Below, in pieces: positions 34,051 to 43,477 of a stretch of 64,000 bases of DNA (within the stretch, counting starts at the first letter, position 1; every line of letters starts with the position of its first letter). The DNA comes from Solwaraspora sp. WMMD791 (GTDB lineage Bacteria; Actinomycetota; Actinomycetes; Mycobacteriales; Micromonosporaceae). The DNA is taken from the NCBI RefSeq assembly GCF_029581195.1, contig NZ_CP120737.1, positions 6,611,001 through 6,675,000 of the forward strand, in the 5' to 3' direction. Below the pieces are notes generated by a model. The model had not been told where the DNA came from. It saw only the letters and a program-made list of their open reading frames with translations, and did not search any database. A program made the translations under genes and the position numbers.

Positions 34051-34137
34051 GCGGTGACGGTCCGGCGGTGGCTGAGCGGTGATGGTCCGGCGGTGCTGAG
34101 CGGTGACGGTCCGGCGGTGCTGAGCGGTGACGGTCAG
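34046..34137. repeat. 24/25-bp tandem repeat between kinase and STAS genes
   Basis: About 3.7 copies of a 24-25 bp unit (GCTGAGCGGTGACGGTCCGG then CGGTG); the second copy has one base changed. The first copy contains the kinase stop codon and the last reaches the STAS stop codon, so the repeat fills the whole gap between the two converging genes. Confidence 0.85.
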
Positions 34138-34481
34138 GTTGCGGCGAGCCACGGTTGTTCGCCGAGACCGGAGACCTCCAGAACCCGGCGGACCTGCCGC
34201 GACGGCAGTACCGTCAGCGCCTGCGGGTAGCGGTCGATGAGCTGGATCAACGCGTGGATCGCGGCCGAGTCGAAGAACGACACCTGACGCAGGTCGAGCG
34301 TGAGCGCGTCGGCGGCGACCCGGGTCGCCGCCTGGTACATGTTGTCCGCCGTCGCCATGTCGACTTCGCCCTGCACCGTGACGGTCAGGCGGTGGCCGTC
34401 GAGGTCACTGGTGGCGGAGAAGACCGGTTCCGGATCCTCGAGGTCCACGCAGTAGAAGATGGCACAACTGTGCGGATCCAT
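34134..34481 (-). CDS. STAS-domain anti-sigma-factor antagonist
   Basis: 115 residues, almost all one STAS domain: LTVTVQGEVDMATADNMYQA, then ALTLDLRQVSFFDSAAIHAL, whose serine in FFDSAA is the expected phosphorylation site. Members bind an RsbW-type kinase when unphosphorylated. The neighbouring kinase/phosphatase has both an RsbW-like and a PP2C domain, so it is the obvious partner. The ATG at 34481 gives a standard STAS length, though no clear ribosome site precedes it; the frame stays open up to 34802, overlapping the map promoter. Confidence 0.82.
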   Translation of the reverse strand: MDPHSCAIFYCVDLEDPEPVFSATSDLDGHRLTVTVQGEVDMATADNMYQAATRVAADALTLDLRQVSFFDSAAIHALIQLIDRYPQALTVLPSRQVRRVLEVSGLGEQPWLAAT

Positions 34482-34578
34482 CAAGAATCGGAGGTAACGG
34501 TTGGTCGGGTCGCCGGCCGGCCGTCCGGGTGGGCCGCCTGGGACGTCAGCTGGCCAGGCCCGGCGATACTCTGGGGGG

Positions 34579-35439
34579 ATGACCGCCGTCCGCGCACCGC
34601 TGACCCCCGGCACCGTTTCGCCCTGGCGCGAGGTGCCCGCGCACATCGCCCGGCCGGAGTACGTCGGCAAGGATTCGCCCACCCCGTGGCGCGGCTCGCA
34701 CGTGCAGACTCCGGAGACGATCGAGCGGATGCGCTTCGCCGGTCGGCTGGCCGCCCAGGCGGTGCAACTCGCCGGCGAGTACTGCAAACCCGGGGTGACC
34801 ACCGACGAGATCGACCGGGTGGTGCACGAGTTTCTCTGCGACCACGGTGCCTATCCGTCCACGCTGGGGTACAAAGGTTTTCCGAAGTCCTGCTGCACCA
34901 GCCTCAACGAGGTCATCTGTCACGGGATCCCGGATTCGACGGTGCTGACCGACGGCGACATCATCAACGTCGACGTGACGGCGTACATCGGCGGCGTACA
35001 CGGCGACACCGACGCCACGTTCTGCGTCGGTGAGGTCTCCGAGGAGGCCCGGCTTCTGGTGGAGCGGACCCACGAGGCGATGATGCGGGGCATCCGGGCG
35101 GTCGCTCCGGGACGGCAGATCAACGTCATCGGTCGGGTGATCGAGTCCTACGCCCGCCGGTTCCGTTACGGCGTGGTCCGCGACTTCACCGGTCACGGCA
35201 TCGGTGAGGCGTTCCACAGCGGGCTCTACGTGCCGCACTACGACAGCCCGCGCCCCACCGACGTGATGGAACCGGGGATGACCTTCACCGTCGAGCCGAT
35301 GATCACCCTCGGCACCCACGAGTACGACGTCTGGCGCGACGGCTGGACCGTGGTCACCAAGGACCGTCGGTGGACCGCGCAGTTCGAGCACACCATCGTG
35401 GTGACCGAGGACGGCTACGAGATCCTCACCCTGCCCTGA
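34579..35439 (+). CDS. map: Type I methionine aminopeptidase
   Basis: Removes the first methionine from new proteins. 286 residues with an N-terminal extension of about 40 residues containing PTPWRG, as in the actinobacterial MapB form. Metal ligands are D132 and D143 ([19 protein letters not shown]), H in [12 protein letters not shown] in FTVEPM and E in QFEHT. GGGGGG immediately precedes the ATG at 34579. It is divergent from the STAS gene, and the end overlaps the PadR gene by 14 bp. Confidence 0.95.
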   Translation: MTAVRAPLTPGTVSPWREVPAHIARPEYVGKDSPTPWRGSHVQTPETIERMRFAGRLAAQAVQLAGEYCKPGVTTDEIDRVVHEFLCDHGAYPSTLGYKGFPKSCCTSLNEVICHGIPDSTVLTDGDIINVDVTAYIGGVHGDTDATFCVGEVSEEARLLVERTHEAMMRGIRAVAPGRQINVIGRVIESYARRFRYGVVRDFTGHGIGEAFHSGLYVPHYDSPRPTDVMEPGMTFTVEPMITLGTHEYDVWRDGWTVVTKDRRWTAQFEHTIVVTEDGYEILTLP

Positions 35440-35968
35440 CGGTCGCCGGGCCGGGCTGGCCGGTCAGGCCGAGCGTGGTCTCGCAGTGGTCGAGCCACCG
35501 GACCTCCGACTCCGCCTGGAACAGCAGGGCGTCCAGCACCAGCCGCTGGGCCAGGTCGGCGGGGTCGATCGCCAGCCGGGTCCGGGTCAGCTCCCGCAGC
35601 TCGTCCATGATCGCCGCGCGCTGGGTGGCGAGGATGGCCGGTACGTCGGCACCGGGGCTGACCAGCGCGACCGCCACCTTGATGGCGAGTTCGTCCCGGC
35701 CACGGGTGGCGCGGGGGACCGGGCTGGCGAACCAGCGGGCCAGTTCGTCCCGGCCGGCGTCGGTGATCTCGAACGGTCGCTGCCCGCCCTCGTTGGCCGG
35801 CAGGGCGCGGACGAGGCCGTCGCGGTGCAGCCGGGCCAGCGTGGTGTAGACCTGCCCGATGTTCAGCGGCCAGGTCTGGCTGGTGTGCGCCTCGAACGCG
35901 GCGCGGAGCTGGTAGCCGTACATCGGTCCGGTCCCGAGCAACGCCAGCAGGCCGTGACGGATGGACAT
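35426..35968 (-). CDS. PadR-family transcriptional regulator
   Basis: 180 residues. An N-terminal winged helix ([40 protein letters not shown]) is followed by a C-terminal helical dimerisation region, the full-length PadR layout. No transporter gene is adjacent, so the target is unknown. It converges with map, with a 14-bp overlap. Confidence 0.9.
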   Translation of the reverse strand: MSIRHGLLALLGTGPMYGYQLRAAFEAHTSQTWPLNIGQVYTTLARLHRDGLVRALPANEGGQRPFEITDAGRDELARWFASPVPRATRGRDELAIKVAVALVSPGADVPAILATQRAAIMDELRELTRTRLAIDPADLAQRLVLDALLFQAESEVRWLDHCETTLGLTGQPGPATVRAG

Positions 35969-36059
35969 GGCACCCGAGTATGCGTACCAGGTATGTCGCC
36001 GGCAACCGGGGTCATGAATCCAGGGTCAGGTGTCCGGTCGGGTCGCGCCGGCCGGCGGC

Positions 36060-36473
36060 TCAGTCCGGCCGTCCCGGCCAGGTCGGCACGACCGGTGTGC
36101 TGCCCGCCGCCTGCCGCCACTGGGTGGCCCGCACCGCGTACTCGATCATCGTGGCCAGCGCCGATTCGCGCTGCGTGCCCTCGGTCGCCGGCAGCAGGTC
36201 CCGCCAGACGGCGGCGCTGCGCTCCTCGACCTCGGCCGCCAGCCGCAGCGCGCTGGCCTGGTCGGTGACGGGGAAGGGCGTCTGGTAGGCGGCCTGGGCC
36301 GGCACCGTGTCGCCACCGGTCGCGCGCAGGATCAACTCGTCGCGTCGTGCCCGGTGGGCGGCTTCGGCGGTGCGCGCCCGGGTCACGGCGTCACCGGTCA
36401 GCTGTGCCCCGATCAGCCCGTACGCGAAGATCGCCGCGTGCTCGGCGGCCAGTGCCCGGTCCCACGGGGTCAT
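36060..36473 (-). CDS. DUF4439 ferritin-like protein
   Basis: 137 residues forming a predicted four-helix ferritin-like bundle (ALAAEHAAIFAYGLIGAQL; ARTAEAAHRARRDELI; LAAEVEERSAAVWRDLL). Glutamates and histidines are at positions that could bind metal, but a diiron site is not proven. The ATG at 36473 overlaps the previous gene by 4 bp. The pair stands divergent to rimP, as in mycobacteria. Confidence 0.8.
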   Translation of the reverse strand: MTPWDRALAAEHAAIFAYGLIGAQLTGDAVTRARTAEAAHRARRDELILRATGGDTVPAQAAYQTPFPVTDQASALRLAAEVEERSAAVWRDLLPATEGTQRESALATMIEYAVRATQWRQAAGSTPVVPTWPGRPD

Positions 36474-37108
36474 CGGAGCACCTCCAGGTGGCAGGCGCGG
36501 GCGGCGGCGATCGTCCCGAGCAACGCGGCGCGGTCGGCGGTCGCGGCGAGGCACGCGGCGACGGCGGCGTCGCGGGCCGACTCCTCGGCGGTACGCAGCG
36601 CGGCGACGACGGCAGCGCGGTCCGGTGCCGGTGTGCCGGTGCCACCTGGGCCCATGCTGCCCGGGGCCCCGGTGGCGCTGCCGCTGGCCGCCGGGCCTGG
36701 CGCGGTGGCCGTCGGGTCCGCCGGGGACGTGGGCGTCGCCAGTTCGATGCCGGTGACCCGGGCGAGTTCGGCGGCGTGCGCCCGATGGGTGGTGGCGATC
36801 GGCGTCAGCAGGGCATCGAGGTCGGCGACGCGGGCGGCTGCGGCCGCGTACTCGTCGGCCAGCTCGACCGTCGCGGCGAGCAACCCGGCGAGCGGGTCCA
36901 GCGCCGGTTCGGGCTCCGGGGTGCGGTCGAACAGACCGCAGCCGGTGGCCGCCGCCGGCGTGACGGCGGCGAACATCGCGCCGGCGGCGCCTCGGAGCAG
37001 GTCCCGCCGGCTGCAGCCGGCGCCGGTCCGCGCGCCCGGACGGCCGGTGGCGCGGGCGCGCCGCACCGGGTGGTGGTGGGGTCTGGACACCGGGCTAGTC
37101 AACACCAT
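36470..37108 (-). CDS. Tat-exported lipoprotein with DUF4439-like helical domain
   Basis: 212 residues. The N-terminus has a twin-arginine signal (SRRDLLRGAAGAMFAAVTPA) ending in a lipobox-like AATGC, so the protein is probably exported and lipidated. The mature part is helical and alanine-rich, with an interrupting Pro/Ser/Gly-rich segment. It is coupled to the DUF4439 ferritin-like gene by ATGA and may act with it outside the membrane. The start ATG 37108 gives a long pre-signal region; a later start is possible. Confidence 0.72.
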   Translation of the reverse strand: MVLTSPVSRPHHHPVRRARATGRPGARTGAGCSRRDLLRGAAGAMFAAVTPAAATGCGLFDRTPEPEPALDPLAGLLAATVELADEYAAAAARVADLDALLTPIATTHRAHAAELARVTGIELATPTSPADPTATAPGPAASGSATGAPGSMGPGGTGTPAPDRAAVVAALRTAEESARDAAVAACLAATADRAALLGTIAAARACHLEVLR

Positions 37109-37405
37109 CGGTGCGGCGGATGCGTCGGTACCGGCCCGATTGCGCGTCGGTCGGCCGCCGGCCCGACCGCTGTCTCGGGCGGGCGGCGTGTCGTAGTGAT
37201 GTCGCGACGCTCGGTGTCGATCGCCGCCTGTGGTGCCCGGCGGTCGCCCCGCGCGTCGCCCCGCATGGTTTCGTCGGTGCGCCGGGCGGTCGATCCCCTC
37301 GGGGGCGCGTTACGCTCTGCCCAGCCCCGGATGAACCGCATCCGGCGATGCCGCCGCAGTGGTGACGGCGCATGTCGAAGACGATAACGGTGGAAGGGTG
37401 CGGAG

Positions 37406-38053
37406 ATGACACAGCGTGACCGTGCCGGTGGCAGGTCACCCGGTTCCCGCTCCCGCCGGCCCGCTGCGGCGACCCGCTCCCGTCCCGAGGGCGGCCCCCG
37501 CCCCCGGGTCGAGCCGGTCGTGCGGCGCGACCGCCTGCGCGCGGTGATCGAGCCGGTGGTCGTGGCCGCCGGCTTCGACCTTGAGGACGTGTCGGTGTCC
37601 CGGGCGGGGCGTCGCCACCTGGTCCGGGTGATCGTCGACGCGGACGGCGGTGTCGGTCTGGACGCGGTGGCGGAGGTCTCCCGGTCGATCTCGGCGGCGC
37701 TCGACGAGGCCGAGTCCACCGCCGGCGCGGATCTGGTCGCCGGTGAGTACCAGCTCGAGGTCAGCTCGCCCGGGGTGGACCGGCCGCTGCGGTTGCCCCG
37801 GCACTGGCGGCGCAACGTCGGCCGGCTGGTCCGGGTGAGCGCGGCCCAGCGTCAGGTGACCGGTCGGGTCGTCGCCGCCGACGACGACTCGGTCAGCCTG
37901 GACGTGGACGGATCGGTGCAGCAGTGGCCGTACGCGGATCTCGGCCCCGGCCGGGTCCAGGTGGAGTTCCACCGCCTTGACGAGGTCGACGACGACGACC
38001 TGGCGGATTTCGACGGCTCGACCGACGACGAAGTGGAGGACGAGGAGAGGTGA
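37406..38053 (+). CDS. rimP: Ribosome maturation factor RimP
   Basis: Needed for 30S subunit assembly. 215 residues: a basic N-terminal extension of about 40 residues, the RimP N domain ([34 protein letters not shown]) and a C-terminal SH3-like domain with a very acidic tail ([20 protein letters not shown]). First gene of the rimP-nusA-ylxR-infB operon; the stop overlaps nusA. Confidence 0.95.
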   Translation: MTQRDRAGGRSPGSRSRRPAAATRSRPEGGPRPRVEPVVRRDRLRAVIEPVVVAAGFDLEDVSVSRAGRRHLVRVIVDADGGVGLDAVAEVSRSISAALDEAESTAGADLVAGEYQLEVSSPGVDRPLRLPRHWRRNVGRLVRVSAAQRQVTGRVVAADDDSVSLDVDGSVQQWPYADLGPGRVQVEFHRLDEVDDDDLADFDGSTDDEVEDEER

Positions 38054-39087
38054 ACATCGACCTCGCGGCGCTGCGCGCACTGGAGCGCGAGCGGGAGATC
38101 CCGTTCGACACGATTCTCGCGGCGATCGAGGCCGCGCTGCTGACCGCGTACCGGCACACCGAAGGTGCCCAGGCTCAGGCCCGGGTCGAGATCGACCGCA
38201 AGAGCGGCATGGCCCTGGTGTACGCCCAGGAGGTCGGCGACGACGGCGTGGTGGTACGGGAGTGGGACGACACCCCGCACGACTTCGGGCGGATCGCGGC
38301 GATGACCGCCAAGCAGGTGATCCTGCAGCGGCTGCGGGAAGCCACCGACGAGGTGCACTTCGGCGAGTACGCCGGCCGCGACGGCGACCTGGTCACCGGG
38401 ATCGTGCAGGCCCACGAGGCGCGGACCGAGAAGGGTATCGTCACCGTCGACCTCGGCAAGCTGGAGGCGGTGCTGCCGGCGCCCGAGCAGGTGCCGGGGG
38501 AGAGCTACCCGCACGGACAGCGGATCCGGTGTGTGGTGGTGCATGTCGCCAAGGGCTTCCGTGGTCCGCAGATCACCCTGTCCCGGTCGCACCCGAACCT
38601 GGTGAAGAAGCTCTTCGCCCTGGAGGTCCCGGAGATCGCCGACGGCACCGTGGAGATCGCCGCGATCGCCCGCGAGGCCGGTCACCGTACCAAGATCGCG
38701 GTACGGTCGACGACGCCAGGCGTGAACGCCAAGGGTGCCTGCATCGGGCCGATGGGTCAGCGGGTTCGGGCGGTGATGAGTGAACTCCACGGCGAGAAGA
38801 TCGACATCATCGACTGGTCGGACGACCCGGCGACGTTCGTGGGCAACGCCCTGTCCCCGGCGAAGGCGCTACGGGTCGAGGTGGTCGATCTGGCCAGCCG
38901 TACGGCCCGGGTGACGGTGCCGGACTTCCAGTTGTCGCTGGCCATCGGCCGGGAGGGGCAGAATGCCCGCCTTGCTGCCCGGTTGACCGGTTGGCGGATC
39001 GACATCCGTCCGGATACCGAGTCGGCGCCCGCCGGACGTGACCCTGCTCCGGAACCGGGCGGCGCGGTCTCTGGCGCGGCGGGGTAG
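38050..39087 (+). CDS. nusA: Transcription termination/antitermination factor NusA
   Basis: 345 residues, the short actinobacterial form without the C-terminal acidic repeats of E. coli: N-terminal polymerase-binding domain, S1 domain, then two KH domains ([38 protein letters not shown]). Starts at GTG 38050 within the rimP stop (GTGA). Confidence 0.96.
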   Translation: MNIDLAALRALEREREIPFDTILAAIEAALLTAYRHTEGAQAQARVEIDRKSGMALVYAQEVGDDGVVVREWDDTPHDFGRIAAMTAKQVILQRLREATDEVHFGEYAGRDGDLVTGIVQAHEARTEKGIVTVDLGKLEAVLPAPEQVPGESYPHGQRIRCVVVHVAKGFRGPQITLSRSHPNLVKKLFALEVPEIADGTVEIAAIAREAGHRTKIAVRSTTPGVNAKGACIGPMGQRVRAVMSELHGEKIDIIDWSDDPATFVGNALSPAKALRVEVVDLASRTARVTVPDFQLSLAIGREGQNARLAARLTGWRIDIRPDTESAPAGRDPAPEPGGAVSGAAG

Positions 39088-39096
39088 ACTTTCTTC

Positions 39097-39429
39097 GTGG
39101 TACGACGTGCGTCGCCGGAGCGCACCTGTGTGGGCTGTCGGCGACGTGCACCGGTTCACGAGCTACTACGGTTCGTCGTGGTGGGGGGCGAGAGCGAGTT
39201 GCGCCTGCGACCCGATCCGATCCGTGGTCTGCCGGGGCGGGGCGCGCACCTGCATCCCGATCCGGCGTGTCTGCAGCTGGCGCAGCGGCGTCGCGCTTTC
39301 GGGCGGGCGTTGCGCGTCACCGGTGTCGTGGACTCCGGTGAGCTGGCTGAGTACATTCGCGCGTCAACCGCTACGTCCGGTCATCCGGCCGGACGAGGGT
39401 CGCACAGCAAGGTAGGACGACCGACATGA
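39097..39429 (+). CDS. ylxR: YlxR family RNA-binding protein (DUF448)
   Basis: 110 residues with the family signature RTCVGCRRRAPVHELLRFV and GRGAHLHPDPACLQLA. Always between nusA and infB in this operon; a nucleic-acid binding regulator in the families studied. GTG start at 39097, 9 bp after nusA. The last ~25 residues are an unusual low-complexity tail. Confidence 0.92.
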   Translation: MVRRASPERTCVGCRRRAPVHELLRFVVVGGESELRLRPDPIRGLPGRGAHLHPDPACLQLAQRRRAFGRALRVTGVVDSGELAEYIRASTATSGHPAGRGSHSKVGRPT

Positions 39430-39522
39430 GCACACGATGAAGTCCCAGCAATGATCAGGCTTCAAGTGCACGAGTGAGGTCGCTGCGGGTGCTGCCCGCA
39501 CGACCTCGGAGTGAGGAGTGCA

Positions 39523-42501
39523 GTGGCAGGCAAGGCCCGCGTACACGAGCTCGCCAAGGAGCTCGGGGTCGAGAGTAAGACCGTTCTCGCCAAGCTCAAG
39601 GAGATGGGCGAGTTCGTGAAATCCGCGTCGAGCACGGTGGAGGCACCGGTCGCCCGACGCCTCCGTGGTGCGTTCGCGGCATCCGCCCAGTCGTCGACCA
39701 CGGCGCCGGCCCCCTCGGCCGCGCCGTCGACGGGTAGCACCGAATCCAGGATCTCCGCCAAGCCGGCTCCGCCGCGCCGACCGGCCGCCCCGTCGTCGAT
39801 GCGGCCCAAGGGTCCGGTCCCCGGACCACCGCCGTCGGCGGCACCGGTGGCCAAACCGGCCAGCGCCCACGACATCGAAGTGGCCGCCGCAGAGGCGCGG
39901 GCCGCCGCGCTCAAGGCCGAGCAGGAGGCGAACGTCAAGGCCGCTCAGCAGGCGGCGAAGCAGCGCGACACCACCCGTCGGGACACCCCGCCGGAAGGTG
40001 GCCCACGGCCCAAGCCCGGTCCGGGCTCGGTGCCGCCACGGCCGGGCAGCCCGGCCGCTGGCCGGGCGACCGGTGGCCGTCCGCCCGCACCCGGTGCGCC
40101 GTCGGCGACGCCGGGTCGTCCGGGTGCCCGCCCGCCGGCCCGTAGCGGCGGCAACAACCCGTTCGGCATCACTCAGGGCGGCGGCCAGCGGCCCGCCGCT
40201 GGCGGCGGCGGTCCCCGACCCAACCCGGCGTCGATGCCGCCCCGGCCGAGTCCTGCCTCGATGCCGCCCCGGCCGAGCCCGGCGTCGATGCCGGCGCAGC
40301 GTCCGGGTCGGCCCGGTGGTCCCGGCGGTGCCGGGCGTCCGGGTGGCCCCGGCGGTGCCGGTCGCGGTGGCGGCGGCGGTGGTTTCCGTGGCGGTCCCGG
40401 TGGCGGCGGCGGTGGTTTCCGTGGCGGTCCCGGTGGCGGTGGCGGCGGCGGTGGTTTCCGTGGCGGTCCCGGTGGCGGTGCCGGCGGCGCGGGTGCCGGC
40501 GGCGGTTACCGCCCTGGCGCGCCAGCCGGTGGCGGCGGTCGGCCCGGTGGCGGCGGCCGTGGCCGTGGCGGCGGTACGGCCGGCGCGTTCGGCCGGCCCG
40601 GTGGTCGTCCCACCCGTGGCCGCAAGTCCAAGAAGCAGCGCAGACAGGAGTTCGACAACCTGTCGGCACCGACCATGAGCTCGGGCGCACCACGGGGCCA
40701 GGGCCAGGTGGTACGGCTGTCGCGGGGCGCGTCGCTGTCGGACTTCGCAGACAAGATCAACGCGAACCCGGGTTCGCTGGTCCAGGAGATGTTCAACCTG
40801 GGCGAGATGGTCACCGCCACGCAGTCCTGCTCGGACGAGACCCTGCAGCTGCTCGGCGAGCACCTCGGCTTCAACGTGCAGATCGTCAGCCCGGAGGACG
40901 AGGACCGCGAGCTGCTGGCGCAGTTCAACATCGACCTCGACGCCGAGGTGGAGTCCGACCGGCTGGTCAGCCGTCCGCCGGTGGTGACCGTGATGGGTCA
41001 CGTCGACCACGGTAAGACCAAGCTGCTCGACGCCATCCGCAAGACCAAGATGGTCGAGGGCGAGGCGGGTGGCATCACCCAGCACATCGGTGCCTACCAG
41101 GTGCGGGTCCCGCACGACGGGGTCGACCGGGCGTTGACCTTCATCGACACCCCGGGTCACGAGGCGTTCACCGCCATGCGTGCCCGTGGTGCGCAGGTCA
41201 CCGACATCGTGGTGCTGGTGGTCGCGGCCGACGACGGCGTCATGCCGCAGACCATCGAGGCGCTCAACCACGCCAAGGCGGCCGACGTGCCGATCGTGGT
41301 CGCGGTCAACAAGGTCGACAAGCCGGAAGCCAACCCGGACAAGGTCCGCCAGCAACTGACCGAGTACGGTCTCGTCGCCGAGGAGTACGGCGGCGACACC
41401 ATGTTCGTCAACGTGGCGGCCAAACCCGGGATCGGCATCGACGACCTGCTGGAGGCGGTTCTGCTGACCGCCGACGCGGCGTTGGAGCTGACCGCCCCGA
41501 TCGACGGTCCCGCGCAGGGCATCGCGATCGAGGCCCATCTGGACAAGGGCCGTGGTGCGGTGGCCACCGTGCTGGTGCAGAAGGGCACCCTGCGCACCGG
41601 TGACTCGATCGTCGCCGGTGGGGCGCACGGCCGGGTCCGGGCGATGCTCGACGAGAACGGCCAGCAGGTGTCCGAGGCCGGGCCGGCCCGTCCGGTGCTG
41701 GTGCTCGGTCTGACCGCGGTGCCCAGCGCCGGCGACACCTTCCTCGCCGCGCAGGACGACCGCACGGTGCGGCAGATCGCCGAGCAGCGGCAGGCACGCC
41801 GCCGGGCGGCGAGCTTCGCCAACTCGCGCGGTCGGGCCACGCTGGAGACGCTCATGGAGCAGATCAAGGAGGGCGAGAAGACCTCGCTCAACCTGATCCT
41901 CAAGGGCGACGTCTCCGGCTCGGTCGAGGCGTTGGAGGACGCGCTGTTCAAGCTCGACATCCCGGACGAGGTCCAACTGCGGATCCTGGACCGGGGCGTG
42001 GGTGCGATCACCGAGAGCAACGTGATGCTCGCGAGCGCGTCCGCCGAGGCGGCGACGATCATCGGCTTCAACGTCCGGGCCTCCAACAAGGTTCGGGAGA
42101 TCGCCGAGCGCGAAGGCGTGGAGATCCGGTACTACACCGTCATCTACCAGGCCATCGAGGAGATCGACGCAGCGCTCAAGGGCCTGCTCAAGCCGGAGTT
42201 CGAGGAGGTCGAGCTGGGCACTGCGGAGATCCGCGACGTGTTCCGTTCGTCCAAGATCGGCAACATCGCCGGCTGCATGGTCCGGTCCGGCGTCATCCGC
42301 CGCAACGCCAAGGCCCGCCTGCTGCGCGACGGGGCGGTGGTCGCGGACAACGTCACGATCAGCTCGCTGAAGCGCTTCAAGGACGACGCGACAGAGGTCC
42401 GGGAGGGCTTCGAGTGCGGTCTGACCCTGGGCAACTACAACAACATCCAGGTCGGCGACGTCATCGAGACCTTCGAGATGCGGGAGAAGGCACGTACCTG
42501 A
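39523..42501 (+). CDS. infB: Translation initiation factor IF-2
   Basis: GTPase that delivers initiator tRNA. 992 residues from the GTG at 39523 (GAGGAG 4 nt before it). The N-domain is [22 protein letters not shown] long Pro/Ala then Gly/Arg-rich linker of about 350 residues follows. The G domain has GHVDHGKT at 492-499, DTPGH and NKVDK, and then come domains II, III and IV. The linker holds near-identical [11 protein letters not shown] units. A large terminator palindrome follows. Confidence 0.97.
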   Translation: MAGKARVHELAKELGVESKTVLAKLKEMGEFVKSASSTVEAPVARRLRGAFAASAQSSTTAPAPSAAPSTGSTESRISAKPAPPRRPAAPSSMRPKGPVPGPPPSAAPVAKPASAHDIEVAAAEARAAALKAEQEANVKAAQQAAKQRDTTRRDTPPEGGPRPKPGPGSVPPRPGSPAAGRATGGRPPAPGAPSATPGRPGARPPARSGGNNPFGITQGGGQRPAAGGGGPRPNPASMPPRPSPASMPPRPSPASMPAQRPGRPGGPGGAGRPGGPGGAGRGGGGGGFRGGPGGGGGGFRGGPGGGGGGGGFRGGPGGGAGGAGAGGGYRPGAPAGGGGRPGGGGRGRGGGTAGAFGRPGGRPTRGRKSKKQRRQEFDNLSAPTMSSGAPRGQGQVVRLSRGASLSDFADKINANPGSLVQEMFNLGEMVTATQSCSDETLQLLGEHLGFNVQIVSPEDEDRELLAQFNIDLDAEVESDRLVSRPPVVTVMGHVDHGKTKLLDAIRKTKMVEGEAGGITQHIGAYQVRVPHDGVDRALTFIDTPGHEAFTAMRARGAQVTDIVVLVVAADDGVMPQTIEALNHAKAADVPIVVAVNKVDKPEANPDKVRQQLTEYGLVAEEYGGDTMFVNVAAKPGIGIDDLLEAVLLTADAALELTAPIDGPAQGIAIEAHLDKGRGAVATVLVQKGTLRTGDSIVAGGAHGRVRAMLDENGQQVSEAGPARPVLVLGLTAVPSAGDTFLAAQDDRTVRQIAEQRQARRRAASFANSRGRATLETLMEQIKEGEKTSLNLILKGDVSGSVEALEDALFKLDIPDEVQLRILDRGVGAITESNVMLASASAEAATIIGFNVRASNKVREIAEREGVEIRYYTVIYQAIEEIDAALKGLLKPEFEEVELGTAEIRDVFRSSKIGNIAGCMVRSGVIRRNAKARLLRDGAVVADNVTISSLKRFKDDATEVREGFECGLTLGNYNNIQVGDVIETFEMREKART
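40369..40480 (+). repeat. In-frame Gly/Arg repeat inside infB
   Basis: Three near-identical units beginning GGTTTCCGTGGCGGTCCCGG at 40381, 40414 and 40453 (33 and 39 bp apart), encoding FRGGPGG between glycine runs. A flexible, RGG-like stretch in the IF-2 linker; the unit count probably varies between strains. Confidence 0.85.
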
Positions 42502-42523
42502 CCCGCTGAGGTGACACAGCGAC

Positions 42524-42575
42524 CCGACGGGCGGTCGGGGCCGGCGCAGCTGCGCCGGCCCCGACCGCCCGTCGG
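42524..42575 (+). terminator. Perfect 52-bp palindrome after infB
   Basis: Two perfectly paired 26-nt arms with no spacer (centre between 42549 and 42550), 22 bp after the infB stop. Very GC-rich, no T-run. Probably ends or attenuates the nusA-infB transcript before ylxP; it could act in both directions. Confidence 0.7.
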
Positions 42576-42614
42576 CCATCGGCGGCAGCGCGGTCAGGCG
42601 TATCCTGCGGGACG

Positions 42615-42908
42615 ATGTTCACCGGAACCGCACTCTTCGACATGTTGCTGCCCGGCGACTCCCAGTCGCTGAAGGCCAAACGCTCCTACGTTCGTCCGAT
42701 CGTCGCCGCGCTGCGCCGGTTCGAGGTGTCGGCGGCCGAGGTCGGTGCGCTCGACCGGCACGGCCGCGCCGAGATCGCGGTGGCGGTGGTCGCCGCCGAC
42801 GCGGCACACGTCCGTGAGGTGCTGGACAACTGCGAGCGGATGGTGGCCGGCCGGCCCGAGATCGAACTGCTCTCCGTACGCCGTCGCCTCTACGGTGTCG
42901 ACGACTGA
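42615..42908 (+). CDS. ylxP: YlxP family protein (DUF503)
   Basis: 97-residue small protein with the family core LLPGDSQSLKAKRSYVRPIV and VRRRLYGVDD. It is standard between infB and rbfA in Gram-positive genomes. The role is unclear, with ribosome-related action inferred from position. Confidence 0.9.
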   Translation: MFTGTALFDMLLPGDSQSLKAKRSYVRPIVAALRRFEVSAAEVGALDRHGRAEIAVAVVAADAAHVREVLDNCERMVAGRPEIELLSVRRRLYGVDD

Positions 42909-42967
42909 GCGCCGCACCGTGACACAGGTAGGGTCGAGACGTTGACGGACTGCGCGGAGGTAGCAAG

Positions 42968-43477
42968 ATGACGGATCCAGCCCGGGTACGCCGGCACGCC
43001 GAGCGCGTGCGCGAGCTGGTGGCTTCGGTGGTGCGTACCCAGATCAAGGACCCCCGGCTCGGGATGATCACGATCACCGACGCGCGGATCACCGCGGACC
43101 TGCGCGACGCGACGGTGTTCTACACGGTGCTCGGCGACGCTGCGGCCGAGGCCGGCACGAAGGCGGCGTTGGACAGCGCGAACGGCCTGCTGCGCAGCAC
43201 GGTCGGCAAGGCGCTGGGGCTGCGTCACTCGCCGACGCTCACCTTCGTCCTGGACAACGTGCAGGAGCACGCCAAGCACATTGACGACCTGCTGGCGGCG
43301 GCCCGGAACGCCGACGCCGAGGTGCAGCGCCTGGCGGCGAACGCCCGGTACGCCGGGGACGCCCAGCCGTACCGCGAGGACGCCGACGCCGAGGACGCCG
43401 ACGCCGATGACGACGAGGCCGACGACGACGCGCCGGCCTCGGCCGACGGAGCGGATCCGGGGCGGCGGGCGCGATGA
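42968..43477 (+). CDS. rbfA: 30S ribosome-binding factor RbfA
   Basis: Late 16S rRNA processing and 30S assembly factor. 169 residues with the KH-like fold (RVRELVASVVRTQIKDPRLG; FVLDNVQEHAKHIDDLL) and a very acidic C-terminal tail of about 35 residues (DADAEDADADDDEADDD). The stop overlaps the next start (ATGA). Confidence 0.95.
   Translation: MTDPARVRRHAERVRELVASVVRTQIKDPRLGMITITDARITADLRDATVFYTVLGDAAAEAGTKAALDSANGLLRSTVGKALGLRHSPTLTFVLDNVQEHAKHIDDLLAAARNADAEVQRLAANARYAGDAQPYREDADAEDADADDDEADDDAPASADGADPGRRAR

Noticed and set aside
40369-40480. Tandem repeat in infB considered as a separate repeat element
   Set aside because: It is in frame and codes for the Gly/Arg-rich linker typical of actinobacterial IF-2, so it is kept only as an internal repeat.
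39364-42579. Very long open frame (over 1000 codons) antisense to infB
   Set aside because: A mirror effect of high-GC codon use; the product is low-complexity His/Asp/Arg/Gly and the sense strand is clearly IF-2.
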